The notes under the pieces are model-generated. The model searched no databases. It had not been told where the DNA came from and saw only the letters and a list, made by a program, of their open reading frames with translations. From Treponema sp. (lineage in GTDB: Bacteria; Spirochaetota; Spirochaetia; Treponematales; Treponemataceae), in NCBI GenBank assembly GCA_017544745.1, contig JAFYDO010000227.1, positions 1 through 16,449 of the forward strand: a stretch of DNA of 16,449 nucleotides. Direction: 5' to 3'. Below are positions 1 through 6,967 of this stretch, piece by piece. Each line of letters begins with the position of its first letter. Position 1 is the stretch's first letter. The translations under genes and the position numbers were made by a program.

Positions 1-1541
1 GCAAGTACAATTGTGGCTTTTACAACCTGGCCGCGTACCGGGTCTGGAGCTGCAGTTACAGCACATTCTACAACAGCCGGGTGCTGCATAAGAACAGATT
101 CTACTTCAAAGGTTCCAATGCGGTAGCCGGAACATTTAATTACGTCGTCATTACGTCCTGTAAACCAGAAGTAGCCGTCTTCGTCACGCCAGGCGTTGTC
201 ACTTGTGTGATAGTAGCCGTCATGCATTACAGACTTGGTTTTTACAGGGTCTCCAAAGTATTCCATAAAAAGACCAGGGAAGTTTCCGTTTTTCATGTCT
301 ACGACAATTTCACCAACTTCTCCGTCCTCTACTTCGTTGCCTTCTTCGTCAATCAAAGTTACGTTGTAGTATGGAGCTGGTTTTCCAAGACTGCCAGGTT
401 TAATGCGTTCATTTCCGTAGTTAAAAAGGCTAAGAGTTGTTTCGGTCTGGCCAAAGCCTTCGCGAATCTCTTTTCCTGTTATCTGTTTCCACTTATTGAA
501 TACTTCTTCGCTAAGAGGTTCACCGGCTGTAGACCAATGTAGACAACTTGAGAAATCATATTTAGTCAAATCTTCCTGAATCAAGAAGCGGTAGATTGTC
601 GGTGGCGCACAGAAAGAAGTTATATGATGCTTTTCTATCTGTTTGATAAGGTCAATAGGCTTAAATTTATCGTGGTAGTCATAAATGAAAACACTGCATT
701 CTGCTATCCACTGACCATAAAGCTTGCCCCACACTGCTTTTCCCCAGCCTGTATCGGCAACTGTAAGGTGTAATCCACCCTTTTGAACCTGCTGCCAGTA
801 GCTTGCGGTAACTATGTGGCCAAGCGGATAAAGATAATTATGAGAAACAAGCTTTGGATGACTTGTAGTACCGGATGTAAAGTATGCCAAGAGAATATCA
901 TCATTTTTGCTTATTTCTTCGCGTTTAAGTGCATGGAAAGCGTCGAGATCTGCCTGCGATACGTTTTTGCAGCCTTCTGTAAAGTCCAGCCAGGTTGGGT
1001 GCTTTGCTTTAAATTCATCACTCATGCCCTGGTCAATTCCAAATGGAGCAACTGCAACAAGAGTTTTAAGAGATTCGCATTCCTTCTGAGCGTCTTCGAT
1101 ATAGCTGAATAGCTCGCGGCTGTCTACTGCAACAACTGCTTTGATATAAGCGGCATTACAACGGTATACGATATCTTCTTTTGTAAGCATGTGGGTTGCA
1201 GGAATAACGCTTGCACCAATTTTATGAAGTGCAACAATAGAAATCCAGAATTCGTAGCGGCGCTGGAGAATAAGCATTACAAAGTCTCCGCGTTTAATTC
1301 CAATACTGCGGAAATATGCTGCTGCACGGTCTGTGCGTTCCTTGAGCTCTCCAAAGGTCATACGGAGCTCTTCGTCGTTATCGTTACACCATATAAATGC
1401 ATTTGCATCCGGTGTGCGCTGTGCCAGTACGTCAACTACATCGTAACCAAAGTTAAAGTTGGCAGGCACCTTTATTTTGTAGTTTGCAAAAAAGTCGTTG
1501 TAGTCTGCAAACTCAGTTCTTTCTAGAAAATCTTCTAACAT
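1..1541 (-). CDS. AMP-forming acyl-CoA synthetase (medium-chain/acetyl-CoA synthetase-like), 3' end outside window
   Basis: An open frame of 513 codons runs from ATG 1541 to the window edge without a stop, so the C-terminus is missing. Family members activate a carboxylic acid with ATP to an acyl-adenylate and then transfer it to CoA. Visible motifs are the phosphate-binding loop YFTSGTTSHPK (residues 220-230, with Ser where Gly is usual), the GFGQTETT motif (362-369), YHTSD (444-448) and the GRNDDVIKCSGYRIG hinge region (462-476). These fit the MACS/acetyl-CoA synthetase branch, usually about 550 residues. The missing ~40 residues would carry the catalytic Lys. The start lies 12 bp after the XRE-cupin stop codon, with an AGGA motif overlapping that stop, so the two genes form an operon under the shared tandem operator. 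The substrate cannot be read from the sequence; I infer a short or branched-chain acid from the regulon. Confidence 0.93.
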   Translation of the reverse strand, partial: MLEDFLERTEFADYNDFFANYKIKVPANFNFGYDVVDVLAQRTPDANAFIWCNDNDEELRMTFGELKERTDRAAAYFRSIGIKRGDFVMLILQRRYEFWISIVALHKIGASVIPATHMLTKEDIVYRCNAAYIKAVVAVDSRELFSYIEDAQKECESLKTLVAVAPFGIDQGMSDEFKAKHPTWLDFTEGCKNVSQADLDAFHALKREEISKNDDILLAYFTSGTTSHPKLVSHNYLYPLGHIVTASYWQQVQKGGLHLTVADTGWGKAVWGKLYGQWIAECSVFIYDYHDKFKPIDLIKQIEKHHITSFCAPPTIYRFLIQEDLTKYDFSSCLHWSTAGEPLSEEVFNKWKQITGKEIREGFGQTETTLSLFNYGNERIKPGSLGKPAPYYNVTLIDEEGNEVEDGEVGEIVVDMKNGNFPGLFMEYFGDPVKTKSVMHDGYYHTSDNAWRDEDGYFWFTGRNDDVIKCSGYRIGTFEVESVLMQHPAVVECAVTAAPDPVRGQVVKATIVL

Positions 1542-1553
1542 GTTTTGTATATC

Positions 1554-2105
1554 CTATATAATTATCGCTAAAAACTTTGCTTTAGCATTATTAAGTGCCT
1601 GCATACCGTGCTGCTTGGTGGCGTCAAAGTATACAGAGTCACCTTCTTCCAAAACCATTTCTTTGCCGTCTACTACGAGCTTCATACTGCCTTCGATCAT
1701 GTATTCAAACTCGTGGCCCGGGTGGGCATTAAAATGGATGTTGCGGGTTTCTTCCGGTGTAATTGTAACAATAAACGGATCTGCTTTGCGGTTTTGAAAG
1801 CCTGCGGCAAGAGCCTGGTATTTATAGTCACTGCGTCTGTCTACCGAAAGTCCCTTGTCCTTTTTGGTAAGGCAGTAAGAATGCATGTGCGGTTCTTTTC
1901 CGGAAATGAGGGTACCAAGGTCAATACCGTACTTTTTGGACATTGACTGTAAAATACCAACAGGAATGTCTACTGTGCCGGTTTCGTACTTCTGATACTG
2001 TTCAATGGAAATACCGCATACACCTGCAGCTTCTTCTACCGACACGTCCATAATTTCACGCAGACCGATCAAACGGTCTGCTACTGCCTTAATCTCCTCA
2101 TTCAT
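1554..2105 (-). CDS. XRE-family transcriptional regulator with C-terminal cupin sensor domain (copy 1)
   Basis: 183 residues. An N-terminal helix-turn-helix of the XRE/Cro type spans about residues 5-67, and a cupin barrel spans about 110-180 with possible metal or ligand residues H128, H131, E134 and H166. Such proteins are DNA-binding regulators whose cupin senses a small molecule. I place the start at ATG 2105, preceded by GAGG six bases upstream. An in-frame ATG at 2123 is less likely because it lies inside the GTCAT arm of a dispersed palindrome and has no good ribosome site. It is the first gene of the operon with the acyl-CoA synthetase, behind a clear promoter and two palindromic operators, so autoregulation is likely (inference). 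It is a distant paralogue of the regulator at 12773-13348. Confidence 0.92.
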   Translation of the reverse strand: MNEEIKAVADRLIGLREIMDVSVEEAAGVCGISIEQYQKYETGTVDIPVGILQSMSKKYGIDLGTLISGKEPHMHSYCLTKKDKGLSVDRRSDYKYQALAAGFQNRKADPFIVTITPEETRNIHFNAHPGHEFEYMIEGSMKLVVDGKEMVLEEGDSVYFDATKQHGMQALNNAKAKFLAIII

Positions 2106-2118
2106 AAAATACCTCACT

Positions 2119-2143
2119 GTCATTGCCGGGCTTGACCCGGCAA
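2119..2143 (+). repeat. Dispersed palindromic repeat, copy A
   Basis: GTCA followed by an 8-bp perfect stem (TTGCCGGG/CCCGGCAA, 2123-2130 and 2136-2143) around the loop CTTGA. It shares the GTC flank and CTTG loop with four other copies here, although the stem sequence differs. It would lie at the very 5' end of the transcript from the promoter at 2148-2176 (predicted start near 2141), so the mRNA would begin with a hairpin. Confidence 0.8.
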
Positions 2144-2147
2144 AGTT

Positions 2148-2176
2148 ATATTACAAAAAATCGTTGTAAAAATCAA
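2148..2176 (-). promoter_or_regulatory. Sigma-70-type promoter of XRE-cupin/acyl-CoA synthetase operon
   Basis: On the minus strand, -35 TTGATT (2171-2176), a 17-bp spacer and -10 TAATAT (2148-2153). The -35 sits in the context CTATTG, shared with the promoters at 6837-6865 and 16064-16092. The tandem operator begins 8 bp upstream of the -35. Confidence 0.72.
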
Positions 2177-2184
2177 TAGAAAAA

Positions 2185-2218
2185 TTAAATATAATTAAAA
2201 ATATTTAGTATTATTAAA
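2185..2218. promoter_or_regulatory. Tandem palindromic operator 1 (two 15-bp sites, 19-bp period)
   Basis: Site 1 (2185-2199) is TTAAAT-ATA-ATTAAA and site 2 (2204-2218) is TTTAGT-ATT-ATTAAA. Each differs at one base from the consensus TTTAAT-N3-ATTAAA. The four-base spacer gives an exact 19-bp period, as at the other two operator pairs. A location just upstream of the -35 suits an activator, or an upstream-bound repressor. The likely binder is one or both XRE-cupin proteins (inference). Confidence 0.75.
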
Positions 2219-2277
2219 GTCGTGCCCCAATAATTTACAGATATTTGCTTTCTTTTTCTGCAAAATTCTTAAAAATG

Positions 2278-2293
2278 TGGTATAATTATTTAA
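2278..2293 (+). promoter_or_regulatory. Extended -10 promoter giving a probably leaderless channel-operon mRNA
   Basis: TGG-TATAAT with the TG at 2278-2279 and TATAAT at 2281-2286. The ATG of the first gene begins only 7 bases after the -10, so the expected start site coincides with the start codon. There is no Shine-Dalgarno sequence. No convincing -35 is present, as is common for extended -10 promoters. Confidence 0.6.
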
Positions 2294-3400
2294 ATGAACG
2301 AAAAGAAAATCCGCAGAAAAGGCATATTAAAACGTAAGTTTAAACGACTACTCTCCAATCCGTTCTTCTATATCGCAATTATCATTGTTATTTCCATCTG
2401 TATAGCTACCTGTATAGTTCATGAATTTGAGTCAGGAGGTAAAACAGACAGCGGAATTGTGGGCTGGTTTGATACCATATGGCACACAATAGTTGCGGTT
2501 TCTGCTGCTTATTTTGATTATTATGTAAAATCAAATACCGGAAGAATGGCATCCTTAGTACTTCTTCTGTTTGGAATGATTGTATTCAGTTTTATAACCA
2601 GTAAAATCACTTCGGGATTCATGAATATCTTGATGAAAAATAATAAAGGTTTAAGGAAGCTCAGAAATATGAAAAATCATTTTATTATTTGCGGCTGGCG
2701 TCCAGGCTTTGATAAGATTCTGGAAGCAGTAATGAATTCAAATCCGGATATTTCTTCGGACACAATTGTACTTGTAAACGAAGCTCCAAGCGAACAGATT
2801 GAACAGCTTAAGACAAACCTGTCTTTTAAGGATATAAATTATGTAGCTGGAGATTTTGCAGATGCTTCTGTATTAAAAAGAGCCTTTATTCAGACTGCAG
2901 GACGCGCGCTTGTAATATCTGACCAGTCCAAAAAACGTACCGAAATTGAAACCGACTCTCAGACTGTTCTTGCAGTTATTGCAATTAAAAATGAAAATCC
3001 AAATGTATATACCGCAGCAGAAATCATTGATAAAAAATTTGAAGAACATTTAAAGCTTGCACACTGTGATGAAGTTTTGCTTACCCAGGAATACGAACAC
3101 AGCCTTTTGGCAACAGCTTCAAGCGGTCTTGGCTACAGTAATGTAATTAAATCATTTATTGGTACTGACGCAGACTCAGGTATTATCATTGAAGATTTTG
3201 CATCGGAGTATTTTGAAAAACCCTACTCTGCACTTTTGGAAAAATATTCAAAAGAAGACGGAAGCGTTCTTGTAGGACTTTTGCTTGATAACGAGCCTGT
3301 TTTGACTCCGGACGACAGTTTTATAATACCTGCAAAATCAAAAGCAATCTTAATTTGTACAAATCAGAAGGAAGAAGAAAGAAAGGAGCTTTTAGGATGA
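2294..3400 (+). CDS. MthK-like 2TM-RCK ion channel subunit with non-canonical selectivity filter (paralogue 1)
   Basis: 368 residues. A basic N-terminus is followed by TM1 (about 24-43), a pore helix (60-70), TM2 (86-108), an RCK/TrkA-N domain starting near 129 (HFIICGWRPGF) and an RCK-C domain at about 285-360. Aligned gap-free with the MthK pore from memory, the K+ filter TVGYGD becomes SAAYFD (70-75): both glycines are lost while Tyr and the final acid remain. The position matching the MthK Ca2+ ligand E210 is Glu, whereas that matching E212 is Ile. Strict K+ selectivity is therefore doubtful. It probably assembles with the next gene product, whose ATG overlaps this stop as ATGA. The family call is firm; ion and ligand are unknown. 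Confidence 0.85.
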   Translation: MNEKKIRRKGILKRKFKRLLSNPFFYIAIIIVISICIATCIVHEFESGGKTDSGIVGWFDTIWHTIVAVSAAYFDYYVKSNTGRMASLVLLLFGMIVFSFITSKITSGFMNILMKNNKGLRKLRNMKNHFIICGWRPGFDKILEAVMNSNPDISSDTIVLVNEAPSEQIEQLKTNLSFKDINYVAGDFADASVLKRAFIQTAGRALVISDQSKKRTEIETDSQTVLAVIAIKNENPNVYTAAEIIDKKFEEHLKLAHCDEVLLTQEYEHSLLATASSGLGYSNVIKSFIGTDADSGIIIEDFASEYFEKPYSALLEKYSKEDGSVLVGLLLDNEPVLTPDDSFIIPAKSKAILICTNQKEEERKELLG

Positions 3401-4590
3401 CAGAAAAAAAGCAACGCAAAAAGATTTCTTTTTTCAGAAGACTTAAGCTTTTCTTACAGGAACCGCTCACACTAATCTGCATCGGTATTGTATTCCTCAT
3501 TTTCTTTGCCTGTATTGTTATCTATCATGCCGAAACAAAAACCGGCAGCGGAATTGAAACAAAATTCGATACCTTCTGGTTTATGTGTGTTGCAGTTTTT
3601 GCAAACTATTTTGAATATGTCTGCGAATCTCTTCCCGGACGTATTGCGGGCTGGACCATGCTCATGACCGGTCTCGTACTTTTTGGAGTTATTACCGCTA
3701 AAATAACATCGCTGTTTGTTGATATACAGATGAAAAATGACAAGGGGTTAAAAAAATTGAATTCTATGAATGACCATTTTTTAATTTGTGGCTGGAGACC
3801 CGGCTTTGACAAGATTTTGGACAATGTATTTATTTCTAACCCGGATATTTCGCCGGATCAGGTTGTACTCATAAATGAAGCAACAGAACAGATTGAACTT
3901 TTGCGTACAAATAAAAAATATAAGGATTTGAACTATGTTTCGGGTGATTTTACAGATGAAGCTGTATTAAACCGCGCCCATATAAAGACAGCAAGCCGCG
4001 CCCTTATAATTTCTGATAAATCCAAGGAATACTCCCCTTTGGAAATTGACTCACGAACTGTTCTTGCAGTTTTGACCATGGAAACAATGAGTCGTGGACT
4101 TTATATTGTAGCAGAGCTTATAAGCGAAAAATTTGAAAAGCATCTTAAGATGGCACACTGCGACGAAATTATCCTGAGTCAGGAATATGAACGAAGTCTT
4201 CTTGCAACTGCATCCAGTGGTCAGGGTTATGGAAATGTTATTAAAGCTTTGATAAGCGATGATTCTGATTCAGGAATATTGATTGGTGAAGTTCCGGAAA
4301 GCTTTGTTGGTAAGACTTACCAGGAATTAAAGGAATATGCACTTAAATCAAAGAAAAACAATGGAATAATTGTAGGCCTTCTTCTTAATTCCGGAAACTT
4401 CCACCTGCGACGAATGGAAGCTATTCGCGAAGCTCAGAAAAACCCTAACATTTCTGCAATTATCACCAGTCTTCAAAAGGTAAAAAATCTTGTGAGCAAC
4501 GAGCCGCTTCTTGCCCCATCAAATAATTTTATTGTTCCAAAAAATGCCCGTGCAATTTATGTCCGTGGAAAAACGAACGAAACAAATTAA
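3397..4590 (+). CDS. MthK-like 2TM-RCK ion channel subunit with non-canonical selectivity filter (paralogue 2)
   Basis: 397 residues from ATG 3397, chosen because an AAAGGAG ribosome site lies 8 bases upstream and the ATG overlaps the previous stop (ATGA), which suggests translational coupling. An in-frame ATG at 3355 would overlap the upstream gene by 46 bp. The order is TM1 (about 23-43), pore, TM2 (84-106), RCK-N from about 127 (HFLICGWRPGF) and RCK-C. The filter position reads FANYFE (68-73) instead of TVGYGD, so this copy also lacks both filter glycines and keeps an acid at the end. RCK-C carries an extra segment of about 40 residues (roughly 325-366, basic and partly helical) absent from paralogue 1. 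Paralogue 1 is close enough for tandem duplication followed by divergence. A heteromeric channel is an inference. Confidence 0.85.
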   Translation: MTEKKQRKKISFFRRLKLFLQEPLTLICIGIVFLIFFACIVIYHAETKTGSGIETKFDTFWFMCVAVFANYFEYVCESLPGRIAGWTMLMTGLVLFGVITAKITSLFVDIQMKNDKGLKKLNSMNDHFLICGWRPGFDKILDNVFISNPDISPDQVVLINEATEQIELLRTNKKYKDLNYVSGDFTDEAVLNRAHIKTASRALIISDKSKEYSPLEIDSRTVLAVLTMETMSRGLYIVAELISEKFEKHLKMAHCDEIILSQEYERSLLATASSGQGYGNVIKALISDDSDSGILIGEVPESFVGKTYQELKEYALKSKKNNGIIVGLLLNSGNFHLRRMEAIREAQKNPNISAIITSLQKVKNLVSNEPLLAPSNNFIVPKNARAIYVRGKTNETN

Positions 4591-4599
4591 CGGAGGAAA

Positions 4600-5118
4600 A
4601 TGATGGATTCTTTTGAAAAGGTATTACCAAAAATCTTAAAGCTTCAACTCTTTTCTGCATTTGACAGCTCAAATCCTACAGATATAGAAATCTTAAAATC
4701 TGTATATGATATTCTCGAAATCAAAAATTTTAAAAAGGACGAAGTAATTATCCGCGAAGGAGAAACCGGAAGTATATTCTATATCCTGTATTCAGGTTCG
4801 GTACTCATTACTCGTGGAACTCCTGCCGGAGACGTTATTGCCCTTGCTACCCTTAATTCCGAACAGAACATCTTTTTTGGAGAAATGGCAATTATTACAA
4901 ACGACCAGCGTTCTGCAACAGTAACCGCAAACACAAACTGCAGTACCCTTACAATTTCTGGTGAAAAGTTTTCTAAGCTTTGCGATAAGTATCCAGTCCT
5001 CGGTTATAGAATCTACAGTGTACTTGCACGCCGACTTGCAAAAACCTTGCGCGAGACAAACAACGACAAGGCTATTTTGTATGAGGCACTGTGTAATGAA
5101 ATTGAGATTGGAGTTTAA
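4600..5118 (+). CDS. Stand-alone cyclic-nucleotide-binding domain protein
   Basis: 172 residues. A single cNMP-binding beta-roll spans about 35-150, with the phosphate-binding cassette FGEMAIITNDQRSATV, in which the Glu and Arg that bind the ribose and cyclic phosphate in CRP/PKA-type domains are present. There is no helix-turn-helix, so it is not a CRP/FNR regulator. It follows the channel genes by 9 bp with a strong GGAGG. Two adjacent ATGs exist (4600 and 4603), and 4603 has the better spacing from GGAGG. Its place in the operon suggests a separately encoded gating subunit of the channel pair, comparable to the fused CNBD of cyclic-nucleotide-gated channels (inference). Its stop overlaps that of the convergent synthetase gene by 4 bp. 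Confidence 0.88.
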   Translation: MMDSFEKVLPKILKLQLFSAFDSSNPTDIEILKSVYDILEIKNFKKDEVIIREGETGSIFYILYSGSVLITRGTPAGDVIALATLNSEQNIFFGEMAIITNDQRSATVTANTNCSTLTISGEKFSKLCDKYPVLGYRIYSVLARRLAKTLRETNNDKAILYEALCNEIEIGV

Positions 5119-6761
5119 TCCTCTATCTTAAGAACTTCACGGCGATATTTTGTACCAAGCTCTGTAAGCTTAAACTTCTGGATTTTTCCTGAACCGGTCA
5201 TTGGGAATTCATCAAGGAACATAACAAGCTGAGGCCACTTAAACTTACTAAGCTTGTCGCGGCAGAATTCAATTACATCCTGCTCTGTCAAAGTTTTTCC
5301 TTCGTGCAGAATGATAAAGGCACCGGTAATTTCGCCGTAGCGTTCGCTCTTTACTGCTGCAACCTGAATATCTTTAATTTCCGGCATCTGGGCCAGAAAC
5401 TCTTCAATTTCTTTTGGATAGATATTTTCACCACCGCGGATAATCATATCCTTAATGCGGCCGGTGATGCGGAAGTTTCCGTTTTCGTCTTTTACGCCAA
5501 GGTCACCTGAATGAAGGTAGCCGTTTTTGTCAATTGTTTCGGCTGTTGCTTCGGGCATTTTGTAGTAGCCCTTCATAACGTTCCAGCCTTTACAGCACAT
5601 TTCACCCTGAACTCCAACAGGACATTCCTTACCAGTTTCAGGATCTAAAACCTTTACATCAATTCCTTCAAAAGCATCACCTACTGTTGTGGCCTTTACT
5701 TCTACAGTGTCATCCCAGTGGCTTTGTGTCATACCAGGACTTGATTCTGTAAGACCGTAAACTGATGTAATTTCGGGCATATGCATTTTTTCGATTACTG
5801 TTTTCATAAGTTCTACAGGAACACCAGAACCTGCCATAATACCTGTACGCAGCGAGGTCAAATCAAACATGCTGAACATTGGATGATTAAGCTCTGCAAT
5901 AAACATTGTAGGAACGCCGTAAAGCGAAGTACATTTTTCTTTCTGGATAGAAGCAAGTGCTACAAGAGGATCAAAGCTTTCGAGAAGAACGTGTGTTCCT
6001 CCGTGTGTAAGAATTGCCATAACACCAAGTACAATTCCAAAACAATGGAAAAGCGGTACCAGAAGGCAAAGACGGTCTTTTTCTGTATAGCGCATGCGCT
6101 CACCAATAATAAATCCGTCATTGATAATATTGTGGCTCGAAAGCATTACACCCTTAGGAAAGCCTGTTGTACCCGAAGTATACTGCATGTTTACAACATC
6201 ATGCTGGCTAACCTGTGCTTCTATATCATGAATGATTTTTATATCAATATGCTGGCCAAGCAGCAGCAGTTCCGGTGTAGAATAAAGTCCACGGAATTTT
6301 TCTGGTCCCATAAAAACTACATTGCGCAGGCATGGGAAACGTTTAGACTTAAGGCAACCGCGCTCGTATTCATCAATTTCCGGGACAAGCTCTTTAATCA
6401 TTGCAACATAATTAGAATCTTTTATACCGTCGCAAAGACAAAGTGTTGTAAGGTCGGCCTGTTTTACAAGATATTCAAGTTCGTGAGATTTATATGAAGT
6501 ATTAACTGTAACAGCAACTGCACCAAGACGCGCACACGCAAACATGTAAGTAAGCCAGTCTGGAACATTTGTAGACCAGATTCCAACATTATCGCCCTTA
6601 CGAACTCCAATAGCATAAAGTCCGCATGCCAGGTCATCTACACGTTTATCAAACTGAGCATAAGTAAAGCGCAGATCACGATCTGCATATACCATAAATT
6701 CATGCTCGGGGTTAGCCTTGGTTTTTTCTCTTAAAAGCTGAGATAAAGTTAATTCTATCAT
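5115..6761 (-). CDS. AMP-forming acyl-CoA synthetase (FadD/ACSF2-like)
   Basis: 548 residues, full length for the family. It carries the phosphate loop YTSGTTGFPKG (194-204), YGLTESSPG (335-343), LHSGD with the ribose-binding Asp at 420, TGRIKD (433-438), RGGENIYPKEIE (442-453) and the GSGKIQ loop with catalytic Lys526, so it should be active. It would convert a carboxylate, ATP and CoA to acyl-CoA, AMP and PPi. I choose ATG 6761. An in-frame ATG at 6779 lies in the GTCAT arm of a repeat hairpin and would add only six residues; the ribosome site before 6761 is weak (GAGAG). It is a different branch from the synthetase at the left edge. It shares the tandem operator with that gene and with the oxidoreductase operon, so a related substrate is inferred. 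It is monocistronic. Confidence 0.93.
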   Translation of the reverse strand: MIELTLSQLLREKTKANPEHEFMVYADRDLRFTYAQFDKRVDDLACGLYAIGVRKGDNVGIWSTNVPDWLTYMFACARLGAVAVTVNTSYKSHELEYLVKQADLTTLCLCDGIKDSNYVAMIKELVPEIDEYERGCLKSKRFPCLRNVVFMGPEKFRGLYSTPELLLLGQHIDIKIIHDIEAQVSQHDVVNMQYTSGTTGFPKGVMLSSHNIINDGFIIGERMRYTEKDRLCLLVPLFHCFGIVLGVMAILTHGGTHVLLESFDPLVALASIQKEKCTSLYGVPTMFIAELNHPMFSMFDLTSLRTGIMAGSGVPVELMKTVIEKMHMPEITSVYGLTESSPGMTQSHWDDTVEVKATTVGDAFEGIDVKVLDPETGKECPVGVQGEMCCKGWNVMKGYYKMPEATAETIDKNGYLHSGDLGVKDENGNFRITGRIKDMIIRGGENIYPKEIEEFLAQMPEIKDIQVAAVKSERYGEITGAFIILHEGKTLTEQDVIEFCRDKLSKFKWPQLVMFLDEFPMTGSGKIQKFKLTELGTKYRREVLKIED

Positions 6762-6774
6762 AATATTTCTCTCT

Positions 6775-6828
6775 GTCATTCCGAACTTGTTTCGGAATCT
6801 ATAGATGCTGAAACAAGTTCAACATGAC
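6775..6828. repeat. Paired dispersed palindromic repeat, copies B and B' (tail to tail)
   Basis: Copy B (6775-6800, plus orientation): GTC, stem ATTCCGAA/TTCGGAAT, loop CTTGT, then CT. Copy B' (6803-6828) is the same motif in reverse, with stem ATGTTGAA/TTCAGCAT and one G-T wobble. The two are separated by 2 bp. The pair fills the predicted 5' untranslated region of the synthetase mRNA (start near 6830), ending 13 bases before its start codon. Confidence 0.82.
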
Positions 6829-6836
6829 ATAATTTT

Positions 6837-6865
6837 ATAATACATAAAAAAATATATAAATTCAA
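6837..6865 (-). promoter_or_regulatory. Sigma-70-type promoter of the FadD-like acyl-CoA synthetase gene
   Basis: On the minus strand, -35 TTGAAT (6860-6865), a 17-bp spacer and -10 TATTAT (6837-6842). It has the same CTATTG context and the same 8-bp gap to the tandem operator as the promoter at 2148-2176. Confidence 0.72.
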
Positions 6866-6873
6866 TAGAAATA

Positions 6874-6907
6874 TTTAATATAATTAAAGATATTTAATAT
6901 AATTAAA
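6874..6907. promoter_or_regulatory. Tandem palindromic operator 2 (two perfect 15-bp sites)
   Basis: Both sites (6874-6888 and 6893-6907) read TTTAATATAATTAAA, a perfect inverted repeat TTTAAT-ATA-ATTAAA. The spacer is GATA and the period 19 bp. They lie between the divergent synthetase and FIST genes, but their fixed geometry is to the minus-strand promoter. Confidence 0.82.
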
Positions 6908-6949
6908 TATCCTTTTTAATTTTTTTTCCTATCTAAATTTATAAATCTA

Positions 6950-6967
6950 TGTTATAATTGTTATACT
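6950..6967 (+). promoter_or_regulatory. Extended -10 promoter giving a probably leaderless FIST/hydrogenase-sensor mRNA
   Basis: TGT-TATAAT with the TG at 6950-6951 and TATAAT at 6953-6958. The ATG at 6968 follows after 9 bases, leaving at most about 3 bases of leader, and no Shine-Dalgarno sequence precedes the ATG. Confidence 0.6.

Noticed and set aside
81..1526. Plus-strand open frames at 81-542, 783-1112 and 1191-1526
   Set aside because: They are shadows of the minus-strand acyl-CoA synthetase, whose motifs read cleanly through the whole interval.
2105..2123. In-frame ATG at 2123 as start of XRE-cupin copy 1
   Set aside because: It lies in the GTCAT arm of a palindromic repeat; ATG 2105 has GAGG at good spacing and begins where homology-like sequence begins.
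2185..2218. Operator pairs being merely AT-rich UP elements
   Set aside because: All three loci keep palindromic half-sites and an exact 19-bp period, which UP elements do not require; UP-like stimulation in addition is not excluded.
3355..3396. ATG 3355 as start of channel paralogue 2
   Set aside because: It would overlap the upstream gene by 46 bp, while ATG 3397 has AAAGGAG and an ATGA coupling.
2294..4590. Ordinary TrkA K+ uptake proteins or canonical K+ channels
   Set aside because: Two membrane helices and a pore loop precede the RCK domains, so they are not soluble TrkA, and the TVGYGD filter is absent in both.
5781..6497. 238-codon plus-strand frame inside the FadD-like synthetase
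   Set aside because: Composition is Cys/His/Lys/Asn-rich without domains; it is antisense to conserved motifs of a real gene.
6761..6779. In-frame ATG at 6779 as start of the FadD-like synthetase
   Set aside because: The ATG is part of the repeat's GTCAT, and the six extra residues are unlike the family's N-terminus.
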